A stretch of DNA of 64,000 nt from contig JAOSJX010000023.1 of the NCBI GenBank assembly GCA_027493875.1, forward strand, positions 310,001 through 374,000, in the 5' to 3' direction. The DNA comes from Deltaproteobacteria bacterium (GTDB lineage: Bacteria > Lernaellota > Lernaellaia > JACKCT01). Positions 9,848 through 19,501 of the stretch are shown one piece after another. The translations under genes were made by a program, and so were the position numbers. The notes beneath the pieces were generated by a model. That model was not told where the DNA came from and searched no databases. It worked only from the letters and a program-made list of their open reading frames with translations. Each line of letters opens with the position of its first letter. Within the stretch, counting starts at the first letter, position 1.

Positions 9848-11790
9848 ATGTCGAAGATCGAATTACAATTTGCGGATCGGAGTATCCAAGCGCCGGAAGG
9901 CGCGCGGCTCGCGGATCTGTTGGAAAGCGGGATCGACGCGCGTTATCCGGACGTGGTCGGGGCGCGCCTCGACGGCGCCGTCGTCGATTTTCACACGCCG
10001 CTGACGCAGGGCGGGAAGCTCGACTTCTTTACGGTGGGCGACGAGGACGGATTGGCGATGCTTCGCCATTCCACCAGTCACATCATGGCCGAAGCGGTGC
10101 AGGGATTGTTTCCCAAGGTGAAAGTCACGATCGGTCCGGCGATCGAAAACGGGTTTTATTACGATTTCGATACGGAGGAGCCGTTCTCGGCCGACGATCT
10201 GAAAAAGATCGAAAAGCAGATGAAGAAAATCATCAGCCGAAACCAACCCTTCGAGCGCGACGTCATGGCGGCTAAGGACGCGATCGAAAAATTCCGGGCC
10301 ATGGGCGAGAACTATAAAGTCGAGATTATCGAAGATCTCGGCGTGGATACCGTGAGCCTGTATCGTCACGGCGACTGGGTGGACCTCTGCCGGGGCCGCA
10401 TCTTCTCGATACCCGGCCGATGAAGGCCTTCAAGCTGTTGAACGTGGCCGGCGCGTATTGGCGCGGCGACGAAAAAAACAAGATGCTCCAGCGTATTTAC
10501 GGGACTTCGTTTCCGACGCGGGAAGCGCTCGACGAATACTTGCGTCTGTTGGAGGAAGCGAAGAAGCGCGATCACCGCGTGCTCGGGCGTAAGCTCGATC
10601 TGTTTGCCTTCGACGAGGACGCGGGGGCCGGTTTCGTTATTTATCACCCACGCGGGATGCGTTTGCGAACCCTGATCGAGGACTGGGAAAAGAAAGAGCA
10701 TTTCCGGCGCGGCTATCAGATTGTCCAAGGCCCGACGCTGCTCAAGAAAGAGCTCTGGATGCGTTCCGGGCATTACGACCACTACAAGGACAACATGTAC
10801 TTCACGAAGATCGACGACGTGGAGTACGGCGTCAAACCGATGAACTGTCTGGCGCATATGCTGATCTATCGGTCGCATCTGCGTTCGTTCCGCGATCTGC
10901 CGCAGCGCTATTTTGAATTGGGCGTCGTACACCGCCACGAGAAATCGGGCGTGCTCAACGGCCTGTTCCGCGTCCGGTGCTTCACTCAGGACGACGCGCA
11001 TATCCTTTGCACCGAAGAGCAGCTCAACGACGAGGTCAAAGGCGTCATCCGGTTCGTTCAGGACACGATGGACATGTTCGGGTTCGATTATTCCCTCGAA
11101 CTGTCGACCAAACCGGAGAAGGCGATCGGTTCCGACGAGTTGTGGGAGAAAGCGACGAACGCCTTAATCCGTTCCTTGGAGGATCTCGGGTTGCCTTACG
11201 AGATCAACGAAGGTGACGGCGCGTTTTACGGTCCGAAGATCGACGTCAAACTCCGCGACTGCCTCGGCCGCGAGTGGCAATGCGCGACGGTGCAGTGCGA
11301 TTTCACGATGCCCGAGCGTTTTGATCTCGAATACATCGGTTCGGACAGCAAGCCGCACCGGCCCGTGATGATTCACCGCGTGATTCTGGGGTCCATGGAG
11401 CGTTTTCTCGGCGTGCTTATCGAGCACTTCGCCGGGGCCTTTCCGACGTGGATTGCGCCGGTTCAGGCGGTGGTGATGACGATTTCGGAGCGGTTCGAGG
11501 CGGCCGCGGCCAAAGTGGTGGAGCGGCTCCGCGAGGCGGATATCCGCGTCGAGCCGGATTTCCGCAACGAAACCATCGGAAAAAAGATTCGGGAATGGCA
11601 GGGACAGAAAGTCCCCTACATGCTCATCGTCGGGGAAAAGGAGGCGGACGCCGGCGCGGTGGCCCCGCGGACGCGCTCCGGGGAGAGCCTCGACATGATG
11701 TCCGTCGACGCGTTCCTGGAGCGCATTCAGGCGGAGATCGACGAGAAGAGACTGGACCAGCCCAAGGAGGTGACTCATTCGGAAGCTTAG
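9848..11790 (+). CDS. thrS: Threonyl-tRNA synthetase (frameshifted)
   Basis: Class II synthetase that charges tRNA-Thr. The product has the TGS domain (residues 1-65), the alanyl-like editing domain with [10 protein letters not shown], and the catalytic domain with [38 protein letters not shown] and [16 protein letters not shown]-terminal anticodon-binding domain ends with [13 protein letters not shown]. One frame change near 10396 is repaired by adding a C to a CC pair, restoring [16 protein letters not shown]. The length of about 647 residues is normal. It heads the block thrS-infC-rpmI-rplT-pheS-pheT-ihfA, the same order as in E. coli. Its last codons contain the infC ribosome-binding site. 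Confidence 0.93.
11764..11773 (+). promoter_or_regulatory. Strong ribosome-binding site inside the end of thrS, deciding an ATT start for infC
   Basis: AAGGAGGTGA is a near-perfect anti-SD match. From the GGAGG core (11766-11770) there are six bases to an in-frame ATT at 11777. The GTG at 11792 is 21 bases from the core, too far for this site. Confidence 0.75.
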
Positions 11791-12289
11791 GGTGAACGAG
11801 CGCATCACGGTGCCGACGGTTCGCGCCATCGGCGATAAGGGGGAACAGCTCGGAATTGTCGCAACGGTCGACGCCATCAAAATAGCCCAGGATGCGGGGA
11901 TGGATCTGGTCGAAGTCGCGCCGGACGCGACGCCGCCCGTCTGCCGCATCATGGACTACGGGCGCTACAAGTTTCAGCAGGAAAAGCGCCAGGCGACCGG
12001 AAAAAAGCATCAGGCGACGGTGACGCTCAAGGAGATCAAGCTTCGCCCGAAAACCGGGGAACACGATTTCATGGTGAAGGCGAATCATATCAGGCAGTTT
12101 TTGGAGAAAGGGCACAAGGTGAAGGTGACGGTCATGTTCCGCGGACGCGAAATCGTTCACTCGGAACTCGGCCAAAAACATCTCGAACGGATTCTTGAAA
12201 TGTGCGGCGATCTCTGCGCGATGGATGCGCCGCCCAAAATGGAAGGCCGTTCGATGCACATGCTTCTTTCTCCGGCGAAAAAGCACTAG
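11777..12289 (+). CDS. infC: Translation initiation factor IF-3, probable ATT start
   Basis: IF-3 binds the 30S subunit and checks start-codon choice. The conserved N-terminus ([22 protein letters not shown]) and C-terminal domain ([37 protein letters not shown]) are complete and intact. I place the start at ATT 11777, giving (M)RKLRVNERI, because it lies six bases after GGAGG and matches usual IF-3 N-termini. GTG 11792 would have no proper ribosome-binding site. The start lies inside thrS and overlaps its stop. In E. coli the infC start is AUU, and IF-3 represses its own translation by rejecting it. The same control is likely here. Confidence 0.93.
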   Translation: MRKLRVNERITVPTVRAIGDKGEQLGIVATVDAIKIAQDAGMDLVEVAPDATPPVCRIMDYGRYKFQQEKRQATGKKHQATVTLKEIKLRPKTGEHDFMVKANHIRQFLEKGHKVKVTVMFRGREIVHSELGQKHLERILEMCGDLCAMDAPPKMEGRSMHMLLSPAKKH

Positions 12290-12320
12290 AGAGTCAAAGA
12301 AAGAGAAAAGAGGAACCACG

Positions 12321-12519
12321 ATGCCGAAACAAAAAGACAAACCGGTCGGCCGCCAAGCGTTTCAAGAAAACCGGCACGGGCAAACTCAAGCATAAGTCTC
12401 AGAACGCCCGGCACATTCTGACGAAGAAGTCTTCAAAGCGGAAACGTCAGCTTCGCGGCACCACGACCTTGGCGCACGCCGACGAGCGGCGCATCAAGCG
12501 CCTGCTCCACAACGACTAA
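12321..12519 (+). CDS. rpmI: 50S ribosomal protein L35 (frameshifted)
   Basis: Small basic ribosomal protein of the large subunit. From ATG 12321 (GAGGAACC upstream) the text reads MPKQK, then changes frame. Removing one A from the A5 run at 12331-12335 gives [16 protein letters not shown], the L35 signature, and continues to [13 protein letters not shown]. The 65 residues are the normal length. An essential gene broken by one base in an A-run strongly suggests a sequence error. Confidence 0.92.
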
Positions 12520-12541
12520 GCGATCACGGGAGGATGGCACC

Positions 12542-12894
12542 ATGCCACGCGTTAAAAGAGGAACAAAGGCCCGCGCGCGTCACAAAAAGTGCTCAAGATG
12601 GCCAAGGGCTATCGCGAGGCGCGCTCGAAACACTATTCGTCCGCGAAGGAAGCCGTCCGTCGGGCGCTTTCCTTCCAATACCGCGACCGCCGGAATAAGA
12701 AGCGCGACTTCCGCCGGCTCTGGATCGTCCGCATCAGCGCGGCGGCCAAGGCCAACGGAACGTCCTACTCGCGGCTGATTCACGGGCTCAAGACGGCGGG
12801 GATCGAACTTGACCGAAAGGTTCTCGCGGAGTTGGCGGTCAGCGACAAAGAAGGCTTTGCGCGGATCGTGGAGGCGGCGAAGCAGGCGGGCTGA
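12542..12894 (+). CDS. rplT: 50S ribosomal protein L20 (frameshifted)
   Basis: Large-subunit assembly protein; in E. coli L20 also represses rpmI-rplT translation. The ATG has GGGAGGATGG upstream. The reading is [16 protein letters not shown]. Adding an A to the A5 run at 12584-12588 then gives [31 protein letters not shown] and a normal C-terminus. About 118 residues, the usual length. It lies 22 bases after rpmI and 11 before pheS. Confidence 0.92.
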
Positions 12895-12905
12895 ACGGCG
12901 GAACG

Positions 12906-13964
12906 ATGACGCTTACTCGATCATCCGCAGAACGCGACATCGGCGCCGTCGAGCGGCAGGCTTTCGAAACGCTTGCGTCGGCCGCGTCCCGCGACGCTCT
13001 CGAATCGCTGCGCGTTCGGTATCTCGGAAAAAAGGCGAAGCTCACCGCGCTTTTGCGCGCGATGAAAGATCTGCCGGCCGAGGACCGGCCCGCGATCGGT
13101 GCGTTCGTTAACCAAGCCAAGGAGCGCGTGGAACGCGCGCTCGAGGAAAAGTTAGCGGCGGTCCGTGCCGAAGAGGAGGCCGCCGCGCTCGCCGCCTCGC
13201 GCGTCGACGTCACGCTGCCCGGCCGGCGCCGAACGATCGGACGTCTTTCGCCGCTCACGCAGGTGCGCCGCGAAGTGACGGAGATTTTCCGGAGCATGGG
13301 TTTTTCCGTGGAGGAAGGGCCCGAGGTCGAGACCGAATATTACAACTTCGACGCGCTCAACTTCCCGCCGGATCATCCGTCGCGCGACGCGCAAGACACG
13401 CTGCTCGTTGACGGCGGCTATTTACTTCGCACGCATACCAGCCCGGTCCAGATCCGCACCATGGAACGCCAAAAGCCGCCGGTGCGTATGATCTGCCCCG
13501 GCTGGGTGTACCGCGCCGACACGTTAGACGCCAGCCACTCGCCGATGTTCTCGCAGGTAGAAGGGTTGCTCGTTGACGAGGGTGTTTCGCTGGGCGATCT
13601 CTTCGGTATTCTCAACGCGTTCGCGCAGCGTTTTTTCGGCGAAAGAACCAAAACCCGGTATCGCCCCAGCTTCTTTCCGTTCACCGAACCGTCCGCGGAA
13701 GTCGACGTGTCGTGCATGATCTGTGCCGGCACCGGGAAAACCGAAGCCGGCACGTGCCGCGTGTGCAAGGGGACGGGATGGAAGGAAATCCTCGGTTGCG
13801 GCATGGTCGATCCCAACGTTTTCAAAGCCGTCGGATACGATTCGGAACGCTACACGGGTTTCGCGTTCGGGATGGGCATCGAACGTCTGGCGATGTTCAA
13901 ATTCGGCGTGGATGAAATCCGCCATTTCTTTGAAGGCGATCAGCGCTTTATCGCGCAGTTTTAA
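12906..13964 (+). CDS. pheS: Phenylalanyl-tRNA synthetase alpha subunit
   Basis: Intact 352-residue catalytic subunit of the alpha2-beta2 enzyme. It has an N-terminal coiled coil (residues 10-90), then class II motifs: FRSMGFSVEEGPEVETEYYN, DTLLVDGGYLLRTHTSPVQ, FTEPSAEVDVSC and GFAFGMGIERLAMFKFGVDEIR. A Cys-rich insert (CMICAGTG, CRVCKGTGW) seen in many bacterial PheS proteins is present and may bind zinc. GGCGGAACG lies in front of the ATG. This is one of the few long genes here with no frame break. Confidence 0.97.
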   Translation: MTLTRSSAERDIGAVERQAFETLASAASRDALESLRVRYLGKKAKLTALLRAMKDLPAEDRPAIGAFVNQAKERVERALEEKLAAVRAEEEAAALAASRVDVTLPGRRRTIGRLSPLTQVRREVTEIFRSMGFSVEEGPEVETEYYNFDALNFPPDHPSRDAQDTLLVDGGYLLRTHTSPVQIRTMERQKPPVRMICPGWVYRADTLDASHSPMFSQVEGLLVDEGVSLGDLFGILNAFAQRFFGERTKTRYRPSFFPFTEPSAEVDVSCMICAGTGKTEAGTCRVCKGTGWKEILGCGMVDPNVFKAVGYDSERYTGFAFGMGIERLAMFKFGVDEIRHFFEGDQRFIAQF

Positions 13965-13982
13965 TCGCGCCCGGAGCACGTC

Positions 13983-16379
13983 GTGAAGGTCAGTCTCAAC
14001 TGGATCAAGGATTTCGCCGCCATCGGCGACACGGCGAAGATTCCGGATCTGCTCTTGAAAGCCGGTCTGGAAGTCGAAGACGTGCGCCGGGTGGGCGAGG
14101 GCGTCGCGGGGATCGTCACGGCGAAGATTCTCTCGGTCGAACCGCACCCTAACGCGGACAAGCTCAAGGTTTGCATCGTCGATGACGGCTCCGCCGAACG
14201 CACGGTCGTTTGCGGCGCGCCGAACGCGGCGGCGCACACGGTCGCGCTTCTGGCGGCGCCCGGGGCCGCGCTTCCGGGTGGGCGCGTCGAGAAGCGTCCG
14301 ATCCGCGGTGTCGAGAGCCACGGAATGCTCCTGAGCAAATCGGAACTCGGCGTTTCGGAAGATCATTCGGGGCTGTGGTACATGCCCGGCGGCATCGCGC
14401 CCGGCTCGTCGTTCGAGGAGGAATTCCCTTACGCGGACATCGTTTTCACGATCGACGTCACGGCGAATCGTCCCGATCTTCTTTGCATGATCGGCGTTGC
14501 CCGTGAAATCGCCGCGCTGACCGGCGAGCGGTTGAAAAAGCTCGATATTCCGATCCATCAAAGGGGGAGGGGAGATCGATCGGCATATGAGCGTCGAGAT
14601 TGTCGACGCCGATTTGTGCCCGCGATACACCGGCCTTCTCGTTGAGAACCTGAGCGTCGCGCCGTCGCCGCTGTGGGATGCAGTTGCGTCTCGAAGCCGT
14701 CGGCGTCCGCGCTATCAGCAATCTGGTGGACGTGACCAACTACGTTCAACTTGAATCGGGGCAGCCGCTTCACGCCTTTGATCGGGGATTTCTCTCGGGG
14801 TCGCGGATCGTCGTCCGGCGCGCGCGAGACGGTGAAAAAGGTCACGACGCTGGACGAGCAGGAGCGCAAGCTTACGGCCGAAAATCTTTTGATTTGCGAC
14901 GCCGAAAACCCCGTGGCGATCGCCGGGGTTATGGGCTGCGAGAACTCCCTCGTGACCGATGAGACGACGTCGGTCTTTATCGAGTCGGCCTATTTCGATC
15001 CGCCCAGTATCCGCAGAACCTCGAAAGCGCTCGGCCTCGCGACGGAGTCGAGCTACCGGTTCGAGCGCGGCGTCGATATCGAGGGCGTCGTCACCGGGTT
15101 GCACCGCGCCGGTGAACTCATGCGGGAGCTCGGCGGCGGACAAATCGTGCCTGGTTTCATTGACGCGTATCCGCAACCGAGGGAGTCCGTGCGCGTTGCG
15201 TGCCGCCCCAGCCGCGCCAATACGGCTCTTGGGACAAAAATCGATCCGGCCCGGATGAAAAATATTCTCGACGACCTCGAACTCTCGACGGAGATCGCGG
15301 GTGAGGACGAATTGACCGTTTCCGTCCCCAGCTTCCGTGTCGATATCGAACGCGAAATCGACGTGATCGAAGAGATCGGACGGCATTTCGGTTTTGACAA
15401 CATTGCCGCGACGTATCCGCCCGCGACCTCCGGCGCGGCGGACGACGCGCCCCTTGCGCGCGTGACGGCCATTGTTCGCGAAACGCTTTGTGCGGCGGGC
15501 TTCCATGAGTTTATCGGTGTATCGATGACGTCGCCCGACGTGCTCGATCGGTTCCATTCCGCGCAGGCGAACTACGTGCGGATCGTCAATCCGATTTCGC
15601 GGGAGCTCTCGACGCTGCGCGATCGCCTCCTGCCGTCGCTGTGCGTTGCGCTGGCCCGGAACGTGTCGCGGCAGATCGAGGATGTCGCCCTTTTTGAAGT
15701 GCGGCGCGTCTACCAGCCCGCCGACGCCGGAGCGCCGCCGAACGAACCGACGCATCTCGCGGCGCTCCTTCACGGCCGCGCCGCGCCGTCCTCTTGGGCG
15801 CAAAAAGATCGGCCGGCGGATTTCTACGATATCAAAGGCGCGGTTGAATCGGTTTTCGAAGCGTTGCGCTTGGACGGCGTGTCTTTTTCGAGCCACGGAC
15901 GACGATCACATCATGACGCCGGGATGCGCCGCGCAGATCGTTTTTGGGTGGCGGCCTTGTCGGCCACGTTGGAAAGCTGAATCCCCGCGTCATGAGTGCC
16001 ATGGAAATCAGCGGCGACGTGTACGCGTTCGAGATCGACCTGGATAAGCTGCTGCCGTTTGTTCGATTTGAATCGGCGTTCGCTCCCTGGTCGCGCTATC
16101 CCAAAACCAGCCGCGACCTGGCTTTCGTGGTCCCGGAGGCGCAGGACGTTGCTCCGATGGCGGACGCTTTGGCCGCCGTCAAACCGGAAATCGTCCGCGC
16201 GGTTCACGTCTTCGACGTTTACAAAGGGAAGGGCGTCGCCGACGGGAAAAAAATCGGTAGCCTTTGCGATTGAATTTCAATCCAGCGAACGGACATTGCA
16301 GGATATTGAAGCCGATACCACTGTGAAAATAATGGTCGAAGCCCTCAAAGGACAGTTCGGAGCGGCCCTGAGAAGTTAG
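13983..16379 (+). CDS. pheT: Phenylalanyl-tRNA synthetase beta subunit (multiply frameshifted)
   Basis: Tetramer partner of PheS with editing and tRNA-binding domains. The N-terminal EMAP/tRNA-binding domain ([18 protein letters not shown]) is followed by B3/B4 ([20 protein letters not shown]), B5 ([12 protein letters not shown]) and the C-terminal anticodon domain ([34 protein letters not shown]). At least five frame changes occur, near 14570, 14675, 14835, 15925 and 16255. The last is an extra A in an A7 run. The reconstructed length of about 798 residues is normal. It starts 18 bases after pheS. Confidence 0.92.
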
Positions 16380-16509
16380 ATGATAATCCGATGGCTAACT
16401 CATTGAAAAATAATAAAAAAATCAGGCCATTTTGCCGGTTCTGCCTGGACCGCGGATATGATATATGGGTTAGCCGGTCCAAGGGCGTGAAATCCTAGGC
16501 ATTTTCGGG

Positions 16510-16538
16510 TTGTGGCGCTGTTGGACTTCTGTTATAGT
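16510..16538 (+). promoter_or_regulatory. Candidate sigma70 promoter with extended -10 upstream of ihfA
   Basis: TTGTGG (16510-16515), a 17-base spacer, then TATAGT (16533-16538) preceded by TG-N (16530-16532). It lies about 30 bases before the ihfA start, in the 188-base gap after pheT. The gap also holds an inverted repeat TGGACCG/CGGTCCA (16446-16452 and 16475-16481) and an A-rich stretch at 16404-16421. Confidence 0.5.
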
Positions 16539-16567
16539 CGCGCACTCTTTCAGGAGGTGATTTGCCG

Positions 16568-16846
16568 ATGACCAAAGCCGATCTGGTCAATTCGATCTAC
16601 GAAAAGGTCGGTTTTTCCAAGAAAGAATCCGCGAAGATTGTCGAAACGGTCTTTGAGTTGATCAAGGAAAATCTTGAAAAGGGCGAGAAGATCAAGATTT
16701 CCGGTTTCGGCAACTTCGTTGTTCGCGAAAAGCGGGCCCGCATCGGACGGAATCCTCAGACCAACGAGGAAATCACCATCTCGGCGCGGCGCGTCCTGAC
16801 GTTTAAGCCGAGCCAAGTGCTGCGCAACGCGCTGAAAAACGTCTGA
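16568..16846 (+). CDS. ihfA: Integration host factor alpha subunit
   Basis: Intact DNA-bending protein of the HU/IHF family (93 residues). The signature GEKIKISGFGNFVVREK and the arm RIGRNPQTNEEITISARR are visible, and FKPSQVLRNALKN closes the fold. AGGAGGTGA (16552-16560) stands in front of TTG 16562 and ATG 16568; I prefer the ATG. The place after pheST is the ihfA place in E. coli and many Proteobacteria, which supports alpha over a generic HU. Confidence 0.92.
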   Translation: MTKADLVNSIYEKVGFSKKESAKIVETVFELIKENLEKGEKIKISGFGNFVVREKRARIGRNPQTNEEITISARRVLTFKPSQVLRNALKNV

Positions 16847-16875
16847 TCCCGCGGGTCGCTGGGTGAGGTAGCCTG

Positions 16876-17243
16876 GTGACCGAAACGGCCAAAATCCCGG
16901 ACAAGATCTATTTCAAGATCGGCGAGGTCAGCGACATGACCGGCGTCAAACCGCACGTGTTGCGGTATTGGGAGTCGGAGTTCGAGATCTTCCGTCCGGC
17001 CAAGACGGCCTCCAACCAGCGCCTCTACAAGCAACGCGATCTCGACCTCATTTTCGAGATCAAACGCCTTCTCTACGACGAACGGTTCACAATCGCCGGC
17101 GCTAAAAAAGTATCTGCAAAGCGTCCCGCCGCCGCGGCGTTCGAAGGGAGGGGACCGGCCTCGTCGCCGGGGCGTCGCGCGCCGATCTCGAACGCGTCCG
17201 CCGCGCCGTATTAGCGATCAAGAAACTAGTTGAATCGGACTGA
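16876..17243 (+). CDS. MerR-family transcriptional regulator (frameshifted)
   Basis: DNA-binding protein with an N-terminal winged helix-turn-helix (YFKIGEVSDMTGVKPHVLRY, WESEF, NQRLYKQRDLDLI) and a C-terminal dimerisation helix. GTG start at 16876. An extra A in the A-run near 17105 breaks the frame; the repaired text gives AGAKKYLQSV. The end can be read in another frame as ASRADLERVRRAVLAIKKLV before TGA 17243. The length of about 122 residues is usual for the short MerR proteins that follow ihfA in deltaproteobacteria. The inducer is unknown. Confidence 0.82.
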
Positions 17244-17313
17244 TGCCTGGGCTATATTGCCGCGCCGCGGGACCCGGCGTGATGTCCGACACGGCGAAAA
17301 CCTTCGTAATTAT

Positions 17314-17387
<74 letters not shown>

Positions 17388-17423
17388 TTTTTTTTGACCG
17401 ACACGCAAAAGGCCCGTCATTTC

Positions 17424-18174
17424 ATGAAGATCCTCCTTTCGGAACGACGACGGTGTCCACGCGGAGGGCCTCGCGGCGCTCAAAACGGTTTTGTCGGCGA
17501 TCGGGCGGGTGATCGTCGTTGCGCCGGACCGTGAACGCAGCGCGTCGTCCCACTCGTTGACGATTCACGCGCCGCTACGAGTCAATAGGATATCGGAGGA
17601 TGTTTACACCGTCGACGGCACCCCGGCGGACGCGGTACATCTGGCGCTGAACGGCCTCCTGCGTGACGACAAACCCGATTTGGTGGTTTCGGGGATCAAT
17701 CAAGGCGGGAATTTGGGAGATGACGTCCACTACTCAGGCACCGTGGCGGCCGCCAAAGAGGCGTGCATGTCCGGCCTGCCGGCGTTTGCGATTTCGCTGG
17801 TCGCCGAATCCGAATTCAATTTCGACGGGGCGGCGGCGTTCGCGGTCAAACTTTCAACGTACCTACGAGAGCATCCGCTTCCGCACCGGACGTTTCTTAA
17901 CGTCAACATCCCGAACCTGCCGCCGGAGCGTTTGAACCGAACGCTGATCACCCGGCTCGGCCACTGTGTTTACACGGACGACATTATCCGCAAAGACGAT
18001 CCGCGGGGGCAGGCGTATTATTGGATCGGCGGGCGGGAACTCGGATACACGTCGGTCGCGGATTCGGATCTGGAAGCGATCGCGGGAGGTTGCGTTTCGG
18101 TGACGCCGCTTTGCATCGACCAGACCGATCACGAACAAGTCGAAAAACTCCGCAAGGACGGCGCGTTCGCGTGA
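17424..18174 (+). CDS. surE: 5'/3'-nucleotidase SurE (frameshifted)
   Basis: Metal-dependent nucleoside monophosphatase. MKILLS is followed by an extra G near 17442. Without it the text gives the metal-binding NDDGVHAEGLAAL, then VVAPDRERSASSHS, the binding motif VVSGINQGGNLGDDVHYSGT and VNIPNLPP. About 250 residues, normal length. Its TGA overlaps the GTG of pcm. The order surE-pcm-nlpD is widespread in Proteobacteria as a stationary-phase and stress-repair unit. Confidence 0.92.
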
Positions 18175-18833
18175 CGGCCGCGCGCGATCGGTTCGCCGGA
18201 CAGCGCCGTGAGATGGTGCGTCGGCAATTGATTGCCCGCGGCATCCGCGACGAGCGCGTGCTCGAGGCGTTCGAGCTGATCCCCCGTCATCTGTACGTCG
18301 ACGCGAGCTTTGTCGACCGCGCCTATGAGGACGCGCCGCTGCCGATCGCGGATCGACAAACGATCAGCCAACCGTATATCGTGGCTTATATGATTGAAGC
18401 ATTGGGGCTTGACGGCCGCGAAAAAGTGCTGGAAATCGGCACGGGGTCGGGATACCAAACGGCGGTCTTGTCGCACGTCGCCGGCCGTGTTCTGTCCGTC
18501 GAGCGGTCGCCGCGGCTCGGACGAACCGCCGAAAAACTCCTCGCGGATCAAGGCTGCCACAACGTTCTTATCCGCATCGCCGACGGCACGCACGGCTGGG
18601 CGGAGGAATCGCCGTTCGACGCGATCGTCGTCAGCGCCGCGGCTCCCGAGGTGCCCGACCCGTATTTGAGGCAGCTCGCCGTCGGCGGGCGGCTTGTGAT
18701 TCCCGTGGGCGACGAGGAAAAACAGTTCGTTTACCGCATCCGGCGGACCAGGGCGGGTTACGAGGAGGAACGTATGGCCGGATGCCGTTTCGTCAAACTG
18801 ATCGGCCGGTACGGCTGGGAGGCGAATCAGTGA
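18171..18833 (+). CDS. pcm: Protein-L-isoaspartate O-methyltransferase
   Basis: Intact 220-residue enzyme that methylates isoaspartyl residues with S-adenosylmethionine to start repair of damaged proteins. Conserved features are RHLYV, the family block DAPLPIADRQTISQPYIVAY, the SAM motif VLEIGTGSGYQTA and FDAIVVSAAAPEVP. The GTG start shares four bases (GTGA) with the surE stop, and the next gene repeats the same arrangement, suggesting translational coupling through the operon. Confidence 0.95.
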   Translation: MTAARDRFAGQRREMVRRQLIARGIRDERVLEAFELIPRHLYVDASFVDRAYEDAPLPIADRQTISQPYIVAYMIEALGLDGREKVLEIGTGSGYQTAVLSHVAGRVLSVERSPRLGRTAEKLLADQGCHNVLIRIADGTHGWAEESPFDAIVVSAAAPEVPDPYLRQLAVGGRLVIPVGDEEKQFVYRIRRTRAGYEEERMAGCRFVKLIGRYGWEANQ

Positions 18834-19460
18834 TCGATCTTGTTTTTGCCGTTTTCGCGGCGCTTAAGGATTTGATTCATCAGCTCGGCTACGCCGGTAT
18901 CGTTCTCGGGATGACGATCGAGAGCTCGGCCATCCCGTTTCCGTCGGAAGTCGTGATTCCGCCGGCCGGCGCGCTCGTTCACGAGGGGAAAATGTCGATG
19001 CCGTTGGTGATCCTCTGCGGGGGCGTGGGCTCGGTCATCGGGGGCGCTGATCAACTATTACGTGGCGTTTTTTCTGGGCCGTCCTTTCTTCGAGCGCTAC
19101 GGAAAATACGTGCTCGTCACCGAAGACAAGATCCGGCGGTCCGAGGAATTTTTTGAGAAATACGGCGCCATGGCCACGTTCATCTGCCGCTTCATCACGG
19201 TGATTCGGCAACTCGTTTCGCTTCCGGCGGGCTTTTCCAAGATGGATATCAAAAAATTCGTCATCTACACCGCGCTGGGTTCGACGCTGTGGAGCGCGAT
19301 TCTGGCCTACCTCGGGTATGCGTTCGGGGCGGGGGAGGAAATGATCCGCCAGTACAAGGGCCCGATCACCAAGGGCGCAATCCTGGCCGCGGTGGTGGTC
19401 ACGGTGATTTACGCGGCCACCGTTATCCGGCGAAAGCGAAATGCGTCCTTGACCTCTTAG
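18830..19460 (+). CDS. DedA-family inner-membrane protein (frameshifted)
   Basis: Polytopic membrane protein of the DedA/SNARE-associated family, members of which flip undecaprenyl phosphate or other phospholipids. Family motifs are ESSAIPFPSEVVIPPAGALV near the N-terminus and GAMATFICRFITVIRQLVSL followed by PAGFSKM. GTG start overlapping the pcm stop. One frame change near 19045; about 210 residues. It sits between pcm and nlpD, a place not occupied in E. coli, so it may serve the same envelope-related unit. Confidence 0.85.
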
Positions 19461-19501
19461 CCCTTCTTGCCGATAAAGTTTCGGTATTGTGGGTGGTTAG
19501 C

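Noticed and set aside
11792..11794. GTG as the infC start
   Set aside because: It is 21 bases from the strong ribosome-binding site, while the in-frame ATT is six bases from it and completes the usual IF-3 N-terminus.
16521..16538. TTGGAC and TATAGT as a -35/-10 pair
   Set aside because: Only six bases separate them. TTGTGG 17 bases upstream of TATAGT is a better partner.
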